Below, in pieces: positions 53,353 to 62,860 of a DNA stretch of 64,000 nt. The notes under the pieces are model-generated. The model did no database searches. It was not told the origin of the DNA and saw only the letters and a program-made list of their open reading frames with translations. Numbering within the stretch: the first letter of the stretch is position 1; the number at the start of each line of letters is the position of its first letter. This stretch comes from Seonamhaeicola aphaedonensis (GTDB lineage: Bacteria; Bacteroidota; Bacteroidia; Flavobacteriales; Flavobacteriaceae), in NCBI RefSeq assembly GCF_003386195.1, contig NZ_QRDX01000005.1, forward strand, positions 222,915-286,914, read 5' to 3'. The position numbers and the translations under genes were made by a program.

Positions 53353-55362
53353 TTAATAAAGTTCTTTAATTTTTTTAAGTTTCGTTTTCCAAAGTTTTAA
53401 GGATTCTTTGTGCGCTTTGATGTTATTACTAACTTCTTTTACCAAAGGGTTATCATCATCAACATTAGTAAAGAACTGTAGGTTGTTTTCTAACTGATTA
53501 ATTTTACTTTTAACCTCGTCAATTTTTTTACGAATAAAATTGCGCTCATTGTCTAGGTTTCTGGAATCTTCAGGATTATTTAATGTATCCAGTTTGTTTT
53601 CAAACTTAATCATTTCAACCTCATTTTTATCAAGGTTTGCACTAGACAATAATTCATCAACAGCTTTTTCAAATTGACCTTCAATGTATCGCTTGTCGTT
53701 AGGAACTTTACCAATAGACTTCCATTGAGTAATTTGATCTTTTACGGTTTGTATAACGTCTTCTTTGGTTCCTTTTGGTTTCAGAGATTTTAAGTTGTTT
53801 AAGAGCTCATTTTTCTTATTATAAGCATCTAAAGTCTCTTTACTTACAGCATTTCTACTGGCATGCAATCTATCAAAGTAATGATTACAGGCAGTTTTAA
53901 ATTGTTTCCAGATTCTATCACTATCTTTTCTTGGAACATGTCCAATTTTTTTCCAGTCACTCTGAATCTTTTTCATGAGTGGTGTTACAGTATCATAATC
54001 TTCACTGTCTTTATTGTCTTCAGCAATTTTAATTAAATCTAATTTCTGCTGAAGATTAGTATATTGCTCTTTCTTTAAATCTTTGTAAAAAGCATTCTTT
54101 TTTCTATTAAAAGTTCTAACAGCTCCTTTAAATTTTGCCCAAGTACTTTCGTTAACCTTAATAGGTACTTTTCCGGCATTAAAGAACTCGTTTCTTAGAC
54201 TCTCAATTTCTTTAATTTTCTTTTGCCATGCATTATGTGTATTGGCATCATTTCTGGCCGTAATTGCTTCAATATTGTCTATAATTTCAAGTTTTTTTTC
54301 TAGATTTTTTTCATAAGACTTATCTAAGTCTTTAAAATATTCTTGACGCTTATCATTAATTATTTTAGTAGCTGCCTTGAATTGTTCCCAAATAGCTTCG
54401 CGGTGTTCCTTTCCCACAGGTCCTAGCTCTTCTTTCCACATTTTATGGAGTTCCTGAAGCTCTCTAAAGGCTCTTAAAACGTTATCATCTTTGGCTAATT
54501 CTTCAGCACGCTCAATAATTTTTAATTTCTTTTCAAGATTATGCTTAAAGTCTAAGTCACGTAAGTCTCTGTTTAAATGCAAAAAATCGTAGAACATTTC
54601 CACATGATGGTGGTAGCTGTTCCATGCATTATTGTATTTGTCTCTTGGAATTGGACCTATGTTCTTCCAGCGTTCTTGAAGCTCCTTGAAGTGCTTATAA
54701 GTAGTATTTATGTTTTCCTCAATACTTATTAAACCTTTCAACTCTTCAATAATTTCAAGTTTCTGGTTTAAGTTGTCCTTTAGAGTTTTCTCAATGTTTT
54801 GGTAGTGTTCATTGAGTTTTTTTCTGTAATCTCTGTAAGCTGCTTTATATCTTTTCTGAACCGGAGAGGAGTAATAAAAATCTATTTCATGGCCACCATC
54901 ATTGATGAATTCTTCCTTCTTTTCATCAATTAATGCTTGAAAATTTTCTTTGAAAGTATTGTTAATTTTATCAACATGCGACCTAATGGCCTGTACTTTT
55001 TCGTTTTTTAGAAGTTTTTCCAACTCTATGGCCAATGCCTCTAAAGACATAGAATCATAGTCCTTAACTTCAATTTTATGTCTTTCTTTGTTGCCTTCAT
55101 CTTCAGCATCTTCAGCATTAGATTCTTCTATTTCATTTAAAACTTCATCATTTTCAGACTCCTTATTTGGTGCCTTTTCATCATGTTCAGTATGATTCAC
55201 CTCAGTATCTTTGGTCTCTATACTCGCTGTGTCCTGAGCTTGCTGAGAGACTTCATTTTCAGATAAATCATTATTTTCTAGAGTATTGGATTCTGAGGTG
55301 TTAGTGTTTAAGTTATTTTCTTCAACTCCCTCTGCATCATGAAGTTTATTCGTGTCAGACAT
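53353..55362 (-). CDS. DUF349 repeat protein
   Basis: A 669-residue helical protein. The first 100 residues are acidic and rich in Glu, Asn and Asp, probably unstructured. About five DUF349 repeats follow, each with a pattern like LQERWKNIGPIPRDKYNNAW, seen again as WKEELGPVGKEHREAIWEQFK and WKKIGHVPRKDSDRIWKQFK. DUF349 proteins of Bacteroidota have no settled function. It is not exported, has its own promoter element, and sits downstream of aroE. Confidence 0.85.
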   Translation of the reverse strand: MSDTNKLHDAEGVEENNLNTNTSESNTLENNDLSENEVSQQAQDTASIETKDTEVNHTEHDEKAPNKESENDEVLNEIEESNAEDAEDEGNKERHKIEVKDYDSMSLEALAIELEKLLKNEKVQAIRSHVDKINNTFKENFQALIDEKKEEFINDGGHEIDFYYSSPVQKRYKAAYRDYRKKLNEHYQNIEKTLKDNLNQKLEIIEELKGLISIEENINTTYKHFKELQERWKNIGPIPRDKYNNAWNSYHHHVEMFYDFLHLNRDLRDLDFKHNLEKKLKIIERAEELAKDDNVLRAFRELQELHKMWKEELGPVGKEHREAIWEQFKAATKIINDKRQEYFKDLDKSYEKNLEKKLEIIDNIEAITARNDANTHNAWQKKIKEIESLRNEFFNAGKVPIKVNESTWAKFKGAVRTFNRKKNAFYKDLKKEQYTNLQQKLDLIKIAEDNKDSEDYDTVTPLMKKIQSDWKKIGHVPRKDSDRIWKQFKTACNHYFDRLHASRNAVSKETLDAYNKKNELLNNLKSLKPKGTKEDVIQTVKDQITQWKSIGKVPNDKRYIEGQFEKAVDELLSSANLDKNEVEMIKFENKLDTLNNPEDSRNLDNERNFIRKKIDEVKSKINQLENNLQFFTNVDDDNPLVKEVSNNIKAHKESLKLWKTKLKKIKELY

Positions 55363-55381
55363 TCTTAAAAATGTTAAGGTT

Positions 55382-55414
55382 CAAAAATAGTTTAAAAACT
55401 AAAGATACTAACAA
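55382..55414 (-). promoter_or_regulatory. Promoter of the DUF349 gene
   Basis: On the minus strand TTG (55412-55414), a 22-base spacer and TATTTTTG (55382-55389), 19 bases before the start codon. This is an exact -7 match with a slightly long spacer. Confidence 0.5.
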
Positions 55415-55454
55415 CTAAAATGATTTACAAAGAATAGAGAGTGGATTTAACTAT

Positions 55455-56207
55455 TTATTTAAGCTTTCCTTGTAAATTCCAAATAGACCAAGCCTTTTCA
55501 GCTTGTAACTCCAGCATTTTCAATCCGTTTATAATTACAGCTCCTTTTTCTTTACCTTTTTTTAAGAATTTGGTTTCTTCTGGATTATAGATGAGGTCAA
55601 ATAATATATGCTTGTCTGTTATGCTATCATAAGGAATATGTGGACAATCATCAATATTAGGAAATGTACCTAAGGGCGTACAATTAATAATTATCAAAGT
55701 TTCTTTAATGTCATTCTCTGAAAGTGTGTCATACGTAAAATCAATACCTTCAGACATTTTTCTAGAAACATACTGATAATTTACACCTAGTTCTCTAAGG
55801 GTGTAAGCAATAGCTTTACTGGCACCACCAGTACCTAAAATCAATGCTTTGTTATGGTATTTTTTTAAAAAAGGTTCAATAGATTTTTTGAAACCATAGC
55901 AATCTGTGTTGTATCCAACTAATTTTCCTTTCTTTGTTATTTTAATGGTATTAACAGCTCCAATTTCTGCCGCTTTTTTATTAATCTTATCAAGAAAAGG
56001 TATTACTTCTTGTTTATATGGAATAGTAACATTTAAACCTTTGAGCCCCTTTGTATTGTTTAAAATAGAAGGCAATAAATCAATGGATTCAATATCAAAA
56101 TTTTCATAGGTAGTATCTGTAATTTGTTCTTTTTCAAATTTAGATTTAAAGTAAGCTCTTGAAAATGAATATGAAATATTTCTACCTAATAGGCCTAATT
56201 TGTTCAT
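55455..56207 (-). CDS. aroE: Shikimate dehydrogenase
   Basis: Reduces 3-dehydroshikimate to shikimate with NADPH in aromatic amino acid synthesis. It is 250 residues with GLLGRNISYSFSRAYF, NVTIPYKQEV (catalytic Lys65), NTDCYGF (Asp101) and the nucleotide-binding LGTGGASKAIAY. It overlaps the second DUF368 gene by four bases (ATGA), so it is the end of that operon. Confidence 0.95.
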   Translation of the reverse strand: MNKLGLLGRNISYSFSRAYFKSKFEKEQITDTTYENFDIESIDLLPSILNNTKGLKGLNVTIPYKQEVIPFLDKINKKAAEIGAVNTIKITKKGKLVGYNTDCYGFKKSIEPFLKKYHNKALILGTGGASKAIAYTLRELGVNYQYVSRKMSEGIDFTYDTLSENDIKETLIIINCTPLGTFPNIDDCPHIPYDSITDKHILFDLIYNPEETKFLKKGKEKGAVIINGLKMLELQAEKAWSIWNLQGKLK

Positions 56208-57220
56208 TTAACTTTTCTTGTTTTTTGTCCGTACCATTCAAGGCTCAAAACTATTAAAATTCCAACAACTATAAAACCGATGGCGATATAGGTTTCTGAA
56301 TTTAATTCTGGTAGAAATCGTTCATAATTTTCAATGATTTTTTCACCACGGGAGTCTAATTTGAAGGAACCATCTGCTTGTGTTTTAAAAATAGTTTTTT
56401 TCCAAGGCCATACAACTCCTAAAGACCCAATAATAAAGCCCACTAGTAATGAAAGCGTTATGTTTCTAAAGCGCTTTAATACATAATTTAGAATATGCGA
56501 AAACGTTACTAAGCCTACCACAGATCCAAGAGTGAAAACCCCCAAAACCTCCAGCATTTTAATTCTGTAAGCATTATCAATAAATGTAAAATCTCCTGAA
56601 AAAACATCAAACATAGTATCATAAAGCGCATTTACAGAATCTACTAGAAGTAGTACATAATTACCCATAAGTATTAGAATAAAAGAACCAGAAAATCCAG
56701 GGAGTGTCATTCCTGAGACACTAATCATACCGCATAAAAAAACAAAAAATAAATTATCATTTTCTTTGGCAGGGTCTAAAAAGCTAATACTAATGCCTAT
56801 TATAATGCCTATCAATAGCGATACAAATGCTTTGGTGCACCAACCCTCAAAATCTTTACTTATGTAATAAATGGAGCCTGCTATCATTCCGAAGAAAACA
56901 CTCCAAACGTATAATTCATAGTGAATAATGAGATAGTCTAGTAACTTAGATACACTAAAATAACTGACTATCATTCCTAAAAAAAGTAGACTAATAAATT
57001 TCCCGTTTATATATCTGTAGAAGCTCTTAAACCTACCGTTAATTAGAAGTTTAAAGGCTTTACCATTGAATTTTTGTAGTGAATAGATAAACTCTTCGTA
57101 AAAACCAGCAACGAATGCTACTACACCACCAGATACACCTGGTACTTTGTTCGCAGCACCCATGCCTAAACCCTTGAGAAATAGAAAAATCTTATCAGTA
57201 AGCGTTCTGGTACTTTGCAT
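56204..57220 (-). CDS. DUF368 family protein (PopT-like polyprenyl-phosphate transporter), second copy
   Basis: A 338-residue protein with about eight to nine membrane spans, KVPGVSGGVVAFVAGFYEEFI near the N-terminus and LPGFSGSFILILMG inside. These are the paired P-G-x-S-G motifs of DUF368. Recent work on DUF368 (PopT) shows it returns undecaprenyl phosphate across the membrane; this role is carried over from the family. It is a paralogue of the gene just upstream, overlapping it by one base (TAATG), and overlaps aroE by four. It is longer than the first copy by a C-terminal insertion near 280-305. Confidence 0.88.
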   Translation of the reverse strand: MQSTRTLTDKIFLFLKGLGMGAANKVPGVSGGVVAFVAGFYEEFIYSLQKFNGKAFKLLINGRFKSFYRYINGKFISLLFLGMIVSYFSVSKLLDYLIIHYELYVWSVFFGMIAGSIYYISKDFEGWCTKAFVSLLIGIIIGISISFLDPAKENDNLFFVFLCGMISVSGMTLPGFSGSFILILMGNYVLLLVDSVNALYDTMFDVFSGDFTFIDNAYRIKMLEVLGVFTLGSVVGLVTFSHILNYVLKRFRNITLSLLVGFIIGSLGVVWPWKKTIFKTQADGSFKLDSRGEKIIENYERFLPELNSETYIAIGFIVVGILIVLSLEWYGQKTRKVK

Positions 57221-58143
57221 TATTGTGTTTTCGAGCCTAATTTTTCAAGTATAAAAATAGTTATGAATCCAAAAATCATCAAACCTAAGGCAAATAAAAT
57301 TTGGTTGTCCCCATCTAAAGAAAACGGAGAAATACTTTCCTCTAAAAAAGGAACTTGCTCTCCTTTAGAATTAGTTCTGTATGATAATACCTTTTTCCAA
57401 GGCCAAATTTTGTTTAATGAACCTAAAATGAAACCAGTTAATATAGCTAATGTTAGATTATGATAGTTTTTAAACAGCCATTTTAGGAGTTTTGAAAACG
57501 ATAACAAACCAATTACAGCGCCAAAGCCAATAATTAAAATAGATTTAATGTCTTTATTGTTCACAGCTTCTAAAACCGGTTGATATGCTCCAAGTAGCAC
57601 TAATATAAAGGCTCCAGAAATACCTGGAAGAATCATGGCACAAACAGCCAAAGCACCAGCAAAAAATAAAAATAGATGACTTGAATTTGATGATGCTAAT
57701 GATGGTATTATGGTAATATAGTAAGCAACAAAAGCTCCTAATGTCAAACTAATAATTATTCCTAAATTCCATTGTTTTATTTGTTTACCGATAAAGAGAA
57801 CACTAGCCAAAACTAACCCAAAAAAGAAAGACCAAATTAAAATAGGATGATGTTTTAAAACCCATTCCAATCCTTTTGCTAATGATAAAACACTTATGCC
57901 AATTCCTATAAACAAAGCAAGTAAAAAGTTGCCGTTTAGTTGACTCCAAGCCGCCTGAACCCCTTCTTTTTTTAGGGTTCTCAACAACGAGAGATTTATG
58001 TTGTTAAGCGCAGTAATTAATTCCTCATAAATACCTGAAATAAAAGCTATAGTGCCTCCTGAAACACCAGGAACCACATCGGCCGCACCCATTGCTAATC
58101 CTTTAAGAGAAATGACTGCATAATCAATAAAGCGTCTTTGCAT
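57220..58143 (-). CDS. DUF368 family protein (PopT-like polyprenyl-phosphate transporter), first copy
   Basis: A 307-residue membrane protein with DVVPGVSGGTIAFISGIYEELI and LPGISGAFILVLLGAY, the two DUF368 motifs. Its role would be recycling of the lipid carrier for cell-wall and surface glycans. I chose ATG 58143, since an in-frame TTG at 58170 lies within the promoter element. It heads the DUF368-DUF368-aroE operon. The tandem copy suggests either subfunctional paralogues or a heteromeric pair. Confidence 0.88.
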   Translation of the reverse strand: MQRRFIDYAVISLKGLAMGAADVVPGVSGGTIAFISGIYEELITALNNINLSLLRTLKKEGVQAAWSQLNGNFLLALFIGIGISVLSLAKGLEWVLKHHPILIWSFFFGLVLASVLFIGKQIKQWNLGIIISLTLGAFVAYYITIIPSLASSNSSHLFLFFAGALAVCAMILPGISGAFILVLLGAYQPVLEAVNNKDIKSILIIGFGAVIGLLSFSKLLKWLFKNYHNLTLAILTGFILGSLNKIWPWKKVLSYRTNSKGEQVPFLEESISPFSLDGDNQILFALGLMIFGFITIFILEKLGSKTQ

Positions 58144-58167
58144 TGCTTTGAATTTTAAAACGAAAAC

Positions 58168-58175
58168 CAAAGGTA
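58168..58175 (-). promoter_or_regulatory. Promoter -7 element of the DUF368-DUF368-aroE operon
   Basis: TACCTTTG on the minus strand, an exact TAnnTTTG match, 24 bases before ATG 58143. A hairpin TACCAAGGAA/TTCTTTGGTA (58219-58251) lies upstream and may end the preceding TPR gene. Confidence 0.55.
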
Positions 58176-58286
58176 TACAATTTACCCGATAATTATGATT
58201 TTATTAAATTTAGGTAGATACCAAGGAAATGAAACTAGCTATTCTTTGGTAAATGTAAATATCAACGGTATTTTAAATCAAATAAG

Positions 58287-59678
58287 TTAATTTTGTTTTA
58301 GTAAGTTTTTCACAAGGATTTTATTGGCGACTTTTGGGAAGAGTTCTTCAATAATAAAGGCGTAATCCTCATTAAATTTAAGACCATTTTTTAAGTGAAA
58401 TTCGCCTTTTTGGTTTTGATTCAAAAGAAAATACAATCCAGCTAGTCTATATTCTAATTCAGCATTTTCTGGGTAAAACTCACAGGCTTGTTCGAAATTG
58501 AAAATAGCAGCCTCAGGTTCACCAAGCTTTATTAATAAATCGCCTCTAGATAACCAGGTGTTTAACTCATAATTACCTAGTTCTAAGGTTTTTTTAAAGC
58601 CTCTTTCCGCTTCTTCATAAAAATTGAGTCTTTGGTTAATCTGTGAAAACAATTTCCAATAGATTACGTTTTCAGAATCAATATTAATAGCCTTATTGAT
58701 ATAGTACAAGGCTTTTTGATAGTTTTTCTTTTTATTATAAAACTTGGTAATGGCAATCCAACCTTTATCTAAAAGCGGATCTTCGTGTACAGTTTTATAG
58801 TAATATTGAACAGCTAGTTCATTATTGCCTAACTTTTCATAACACGAGCCAATTCGAAGGAGAGCAAAGGAAGTAGGCTCGTCAAGCTTTAAAGTAATGG
58901 TGTAATTCTCAATGGCATCTTCATATCTTTTTAATTTTTCTAATACTTTGCCTCGTTCTAAGTAGGCACCAACAAAAGTATCATCAGAAATTATTGCGAA
59001 ATCAAATGCCGCTAAAGCCTTATGGTATTTTTTTAAAATTATGTATTGCTTTCCTAGTTGGTGCCATGCAACTTCACAGTAAGGGTTTTTATCAAGAAAG
59101 ACATTTAAATAGGAGATAGCATCTTCATTCTGATTTAAAAATTCAAAACAATAAATGATATTATAAAGTGCAGAATAATCTTCTAAATCTTCCTCTAAAC
59201 ATTTCATAAAAAAGGTTTTGGCTTCTTCGTATTCGTCTAGAAAAAGGTACTCCATACCTATTAGGGAATATATATCAATTATATCATCAGTTAACTCTAA
59301 AGCTCTTTTCAGAACATCAATAGCTTTTTGATGCTCGTCTTTTTTAGATAAAATGTTAGCTTTTTGAATGTAGATTTCTTCATTAGTAGGATCTAAGCTA
59401 TAAAGTTCATTTAATAAATTATCTGCCTCTATAAGTTTGTCTTCAAAAACATAAACTTCTACTCTAAAAAGGCGTAAATTAATGGATGTAGGATGTTGAT
59501 CCAACCCTAGCTTTATAGCTTTTTTAGCCAAAGCAATTTTTCCTTGATTTAGATAGTGGTGAATAATGTTTTCAAACTCTTCAGAATCGAAGAACAAAAC
59601 ATGATTTGTTTTCAACATCGATTCAAACTTGGTAAGTGGCAAATTGTTGTTGTCGTTATGACTAAACTCCATAAGCAA
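58287..59678 (-). CDS. TPR repeat protein
   Basis: A 463-residue protein composed of about ten TPR motifs (for example ALYYINKAINIDSENVIYWK), without signal peptide or membrane span, probably cytoplasmic. Its position near an aminotransferase and OstA-like protein is a recurrent neighbourhood in Flavobacteriaceae. The partner it scaffolds is unknown. Confidence 0.85.
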   Translation of the reverse strand: MLMEFSHNDNNNLPLTKFESMLKTNHVLFFDSEEFENIIHHYLNQGKIALAKKAIKLGLDQHPTSINLRLFRVEVYVFEDKLIEADNLLNELYSLDPTNEEIYIQKANILSKKDEHQKAIDVLKRALELTDDIIDIYSLIGMEYLFLDEYEEAKTFFMKCLEEDLEDYSALYNIIYCFEFLNQNEDAISYLNVFLDKNPYCEVAWHQLGKQYIILKKYHKALAAFDFAIISDDTFVGAYLERGKVLEKLKRYEDAIENYTITLKLDEPTSFALLRIGSCYEKLGNNELAVQYYYKTVHEDPLLDKGWIAITKFYNKKKNYQKALYYINKAINIDSENVIYWKLFSQINQRLNFYEEAERGFKKTLELGNYELNTWLSRGDLLIKLGEPEAAIFNFEQACEFYPENAELEYRLAGLYFLLNQNQKGEFHLKNGLKFNEDYAFIIEELFPKVANKILVKNLLKQN

Positions 59679-59826
59679 TTTGTAAGTGTTCTATATCAAT
59701 AAAGTTAAGTTTCTATTTTAGTTATTAAAGAAATTACTACAAATGTTTTTAACAAAGTAATGAACAGACAATTTTAATAATGTAACATGAAAATTATATA
59801 CTGAATATCAGTAATTTACATGTTTT

Positions 59827-61011
59827 CTATGTTTGATGAATTTCGTTTAGAACATCAATAATTATAGCGCAACCTTTGATAATTTCTTCTTTTGATATTG
59901 TTAAGGGTGGTGTAATTCTGATGGCTTTTTCCTCAAAAAGAAGCCAAAAAAGAATTAATCCTTTGTCTTGAGATTTTAAAATTAATTGATTAGTTATTTC
60001 GGCAGAATCCGTCATAATGGCTAACATTAATCCTTTTCCTCTAACTTCTTTTATTAGTGGGTGTACGAGCAGTTTTCTAAAGAGTTGTTCTTTTTTTAGA
60101 GTTTCCGGGATTAACTCACTTTCAGTAATTTCTTTTAATGTGGCTAAAGCTGAAGCAGCTATAACAGGATGACCACCAAACGTTGTAATATGTCCCAATT
60201 TTGGGATATCCATTAATAAGTCCATAAGATTGGTTGAAGCTGTAAAAGCACCAATGGGCATGCCGCCGCCTAAAGCTTTTCCTGTAACAAGAATATCTGG
60301 GATACAGTTATAATTTTCAAAACCAAATAGTTTACCAGTTCTACCTATACCTGGCTGAATTTCGTCTAATATTAATAATGCACCAACTTCATTGCAGCGC
60401 TCTCTAACTTTTTTCAGGTAGTTATTTTGAGGTTCAATAAAACCTGCACCTCCTTGAATGGTTTCTAAAATAACACAGGCTGTCTTATCAGTTATTTTAT
60501 TAAGGTCACTTTCTATGTTAAACTCAATAAATTTTACATCGGGAAGCAAAGGTCTAAAAGCTTGCTTACGTTCTTCAAAACCCATAACACTCATAGAGCC
60601 CATAGTATTTCCGTGGTAAGCTTTATTTGCTGCTATTATTTCACTTCTTCCTGTGGCTCGTTTAGCTAGTTTTAAAGCCCCCTCAATAGCCTCTGTACCT
60701 GAATTAGTGAGATAAGTTTTTTCAAGAGGTTTGGGAAGATTCTTAGCCAATAATTTTGTGAGTTCTACAGCTGGTTTTTGGATATATTCTCCGTAAACCA
60801 TTACATGCATATACTTGTCTAACTGTTCTTTAATAGTATTAATTATTTTAGGATGACTGTGCCCTAGAGGGCATGCAGAAACTCCAGCAACAAAATCTAG
60901 GTAAGCATTTTTTTTTACATCATAAATATACGAGCCCCGGGCATGAGAAATTTCCATGGCCAAAGGGTGAGGAGTGGTTTGTGCTTGGTATTTGTAGAAG
61001 TCACTTTTCAA
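59827..61011 (-). CDS. Class III (ornithine/acetylornithine type) aminotransferase
   Basis: A 394-residue PLP enzyme of subgroup II aminotransferases. It has TNSGTEAIEGALKLAKRATG, LDEIQPGIGRTGKLFGFEN, the PLP lysine in VTGKALGGGMPIGAF and THHFGGHP-like THTFGGHPV (here ITTFGGHPV). Substrate is uncertain; acetylornithine, ornithine or another omega-amino acid are possible, and proximity to OstA is not informative. It starts six bases after the OstA-like gene stop, so they are co-transcribed. Confidence 0.88.
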   Translation of the reverse strand: MKSDFYKYQAQTTPHPLAMEISHARGSYIYDVKKNAYLDFVAGVSACPLGHSHPKIINTIKEQLDKYMHVMVYGEYIQKPAVELTKLLAKNLPKPLEKTYLTNSGTEAIEGALKLAKRATGRSEIIAANKAYHGNTMGSMSVMGFEERKQAFRPLLPDVKFIEFNIESDLNKITDKTACVILETIQGGAGFIEPQNNYLKKVRERCNEVGALLILDEIQPGIGRTGKLFGFENYNCIPDILVTGKALGGGMPIGAFTASTNLMDLLMDIPKLGHITTFGGHPVIAASALATLKEITESELIPETLKKEQLFRKLLVHPLIKEVRGKGLMLAIMTDSAEITNQLILKSQDKGLILFWLLFEEKAIRITPPLTISKEEIIKGCAIIIDVLNEIHQT

Positions 61012-61017
61012 CTTTAG

Positions 61018-62790
61018 TTATTTTGTGGGAATCGGTTTCTTTTTAATATTCCGCTTGTTAGTGTCTTTATGAGGGTCTTTGTTTTCTTGTTTTGTAAGTT
61101 GTTTGAGTCTATCCTCATCAAAAAAATCTTCTTGTGGTATATAATCTTCAAGCCCTTTGATAATAGGTAAGTCCAAAGGTGGGTCATCTTTAAATAAATC
61201 TTCCACACTATTTATTCGTTCTTCTCCTCTCCAATCGAATCCTCTTAAAAATTTATCGCGTTCTTCATATTCTGATTCAGGATGTAGGCTACCGTCAACT
61301 TGGTTTAATCTTGTGTATTCTTCAATGGCACCTTCATCAAAAAGAATAGAAATACTTCCTGATTTTGCTTTATCTATACCTATGAGTTCTTGTTGGTCAT
61401 TTCTCGCATAAAAAATGGACTCAGCATTTTTGGTAATATCTACTTGACGAAGTTTATTTTGATCATTGAATAAACCTTTTAGGTGCATGCCATAAATTTG
61501 ATTATAACCTGTTTTGCTAACAGTATCTTGACTGATAATGAACGCATTTTCAAAGACTAAAAGCGAATCAATTTTTTCAGATTCTGGATTTGAAATTAAA
61601 TGAATGGTATCTCCTGTCATTTGGTTTTCCAAATTCCATAGAATAGGTTTTCTAGCTAATGAGAATCTATCACTTAAACCCAATTCATTAAGATTAATAA
61701 GTTGGGTTAACCCTGTTTTTTGATTTGAGTGAATAGAGTCTGCCTTTCCACTTAAATCAGACTTGTAAATTCTAGCATTATAATAAGCTCTAATGATTCT
61801 GTTGTCTGGTTTACCAGTCACCATAATTTTATCGGCATGCATGTAAATGGAGTCATTTTCCTGAACGGTAATAGCCAAGGCACGTTTCGTGATAAAAACA
61901 GAATCTTTTTCCTCGCCTTTAAAAACTTCGGCATAATGTCCCTTAATGATACTATGGTTTATGGTGTCTGTAACTTTAATATTGTTAGAAGCAGAAGCAA
62001 AATCTTTGGTAGTATCAAAGTAAAGACTATCACCTTCAATTATTCTATTATCATAATCAATTCTAGCATTTTTAAGCGCATAACCAACTTCATTTTCGGA
62101 GTCATAAAACCCTTTTTCACAGTAGGTGGTACTTTCTGGGGTTGTTATGGTTGAAGGACCAAATAAATAGGCTAATCCAGTATCTGAGTAAAAATCGAAA
62201 AAATTAGATTTAATGGTAGTGCTATCATTAACCAGAACAACATCTTCAACAAATTTGAATTTGTTTTCTTGCATATAATGTCTTCCAATTTTACTAGTAA
62301 TAGTAGTGGTTGAGTCTTTCACAACTGTGCCACCACTCCTATAGAAGGCCTCCTGTTTTAGTCTGTCAAAATACAGGGTGTCTGATGAAACCGTTGTTTT
62401 AGGGTCTTCTAAAATCACATCACCCCTAGCTAAAGCTAATTGTGTTGTACCACTATATTCAACATACCTTGAAGTCATGTTAACAGTGTCTGCCTGTTTC
62501 ATTCTCACATTCCCATAAGCCTCAATGTAGTTTTTCTCGCCATAATGAATGGCCCTATCGCACCACATATTCATATCTTTGTGAGCGATATGGACCTGTT
62601 GAGAATCATCTCTTGTTAAAATCCTGGCACCTGGATAGTTGGTTTCATCTACATTTAATCTACCCGCATATTTTATTTCGATTTTCTTTTTTTCCTGTGT
62701 GTTTATAATGTTGCTAAACCCAATAGATATTAAAAGGAATATGAGAAGTTGTCTATTCAAAATGAAAATATTTGAGGCAAAAATAATCAT
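61018..62790 (-). CDS. OstA-like (LptA/LptD N-terminal family) protein
   Basis: A 590-residue exported protein. A signal anchor is visible from ATG 62790 (LLIFLLISIGFSN). The region from about residue 40 to 330 has repeated OstA-like strands (RYVEYSGTTQLALARGDVIL, and EAFYRSGGTVV) as in LptA-type periplasmic lipopolysaccharide-transport proteins. The C-terminal tail is Lys-rich. A start at 62907 would overlap the purA terminator and stop, so 62790 was chosen. A role in lipopolysaccharide transport is likely but from family only. Confidence 0.82.
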   Translation of the reverse strand: MIIFASNIFILNRQLLIFLLISIGFSNIINTQEKKKIEIKYAGRLNVDETNYPGARILTRDDSQQVHIAHKDMNMWCDRAIHYGEKNYIEAYGNVRMKQADTVNMTSRYVEYSGTTQLALARGDVILEDPKTTVSSDTLYFDRLKQEAFYRSGGTVVKDSTTTITSKIGRHYMQENKFKFVEDVVLVNDSTTIKSNFFDFYSDTGLAYLFGPSTITTPESTTYCEKGFYDSENEVGYALKNARIDYDNRIIEGDSLYFDTTKDFASASNNIKVTDTINHSIIKGHYAEVFKGEEKDSVFITKRALAITVQENDSIYMHADKIMVTGKPDNRIIRAYYNARIYKSDLSGKADSIHSNQKTGLTQLINLNELGLSDRFSLARKPILWNLENQMTGDTIHLISNPESEKIDSLLVFENAFIISQDTVSKTGYNQIYGMHLKGLFNDQNKLRQVDITKNAESIFYARNDQQELIGIDKAKSGSISILFDEGAIEEYTRLNQVDGSLHPESEYEERDKFLRGFDWRGEERINSVEDLFKDDPPLDLPIIKGLEDYIPQEDFFDEDRLKQLTKQENKDPHKDTNKRNIKKKPIPTK

Positions 62791-62807
62791 ATATGATGTT
62801 AGAAACG

Positions 62808-62840
62808 AAAAACGCTCCAAAATATTTTTGGAGCGTTTTT
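62808..62840 (-). terminator. purA terminator
   Basis: A perfect 14-bp stem AAAACGCTCCAAAA/TTTTGGAGCGTTTT (62809-62822 and 62826-62839) with a T-run on the minus strand, about 20 bases after the purA stop. Confidence 0.92.
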
Positions 62841-62860
62841 TATATCTGTTTTTAAAATTC

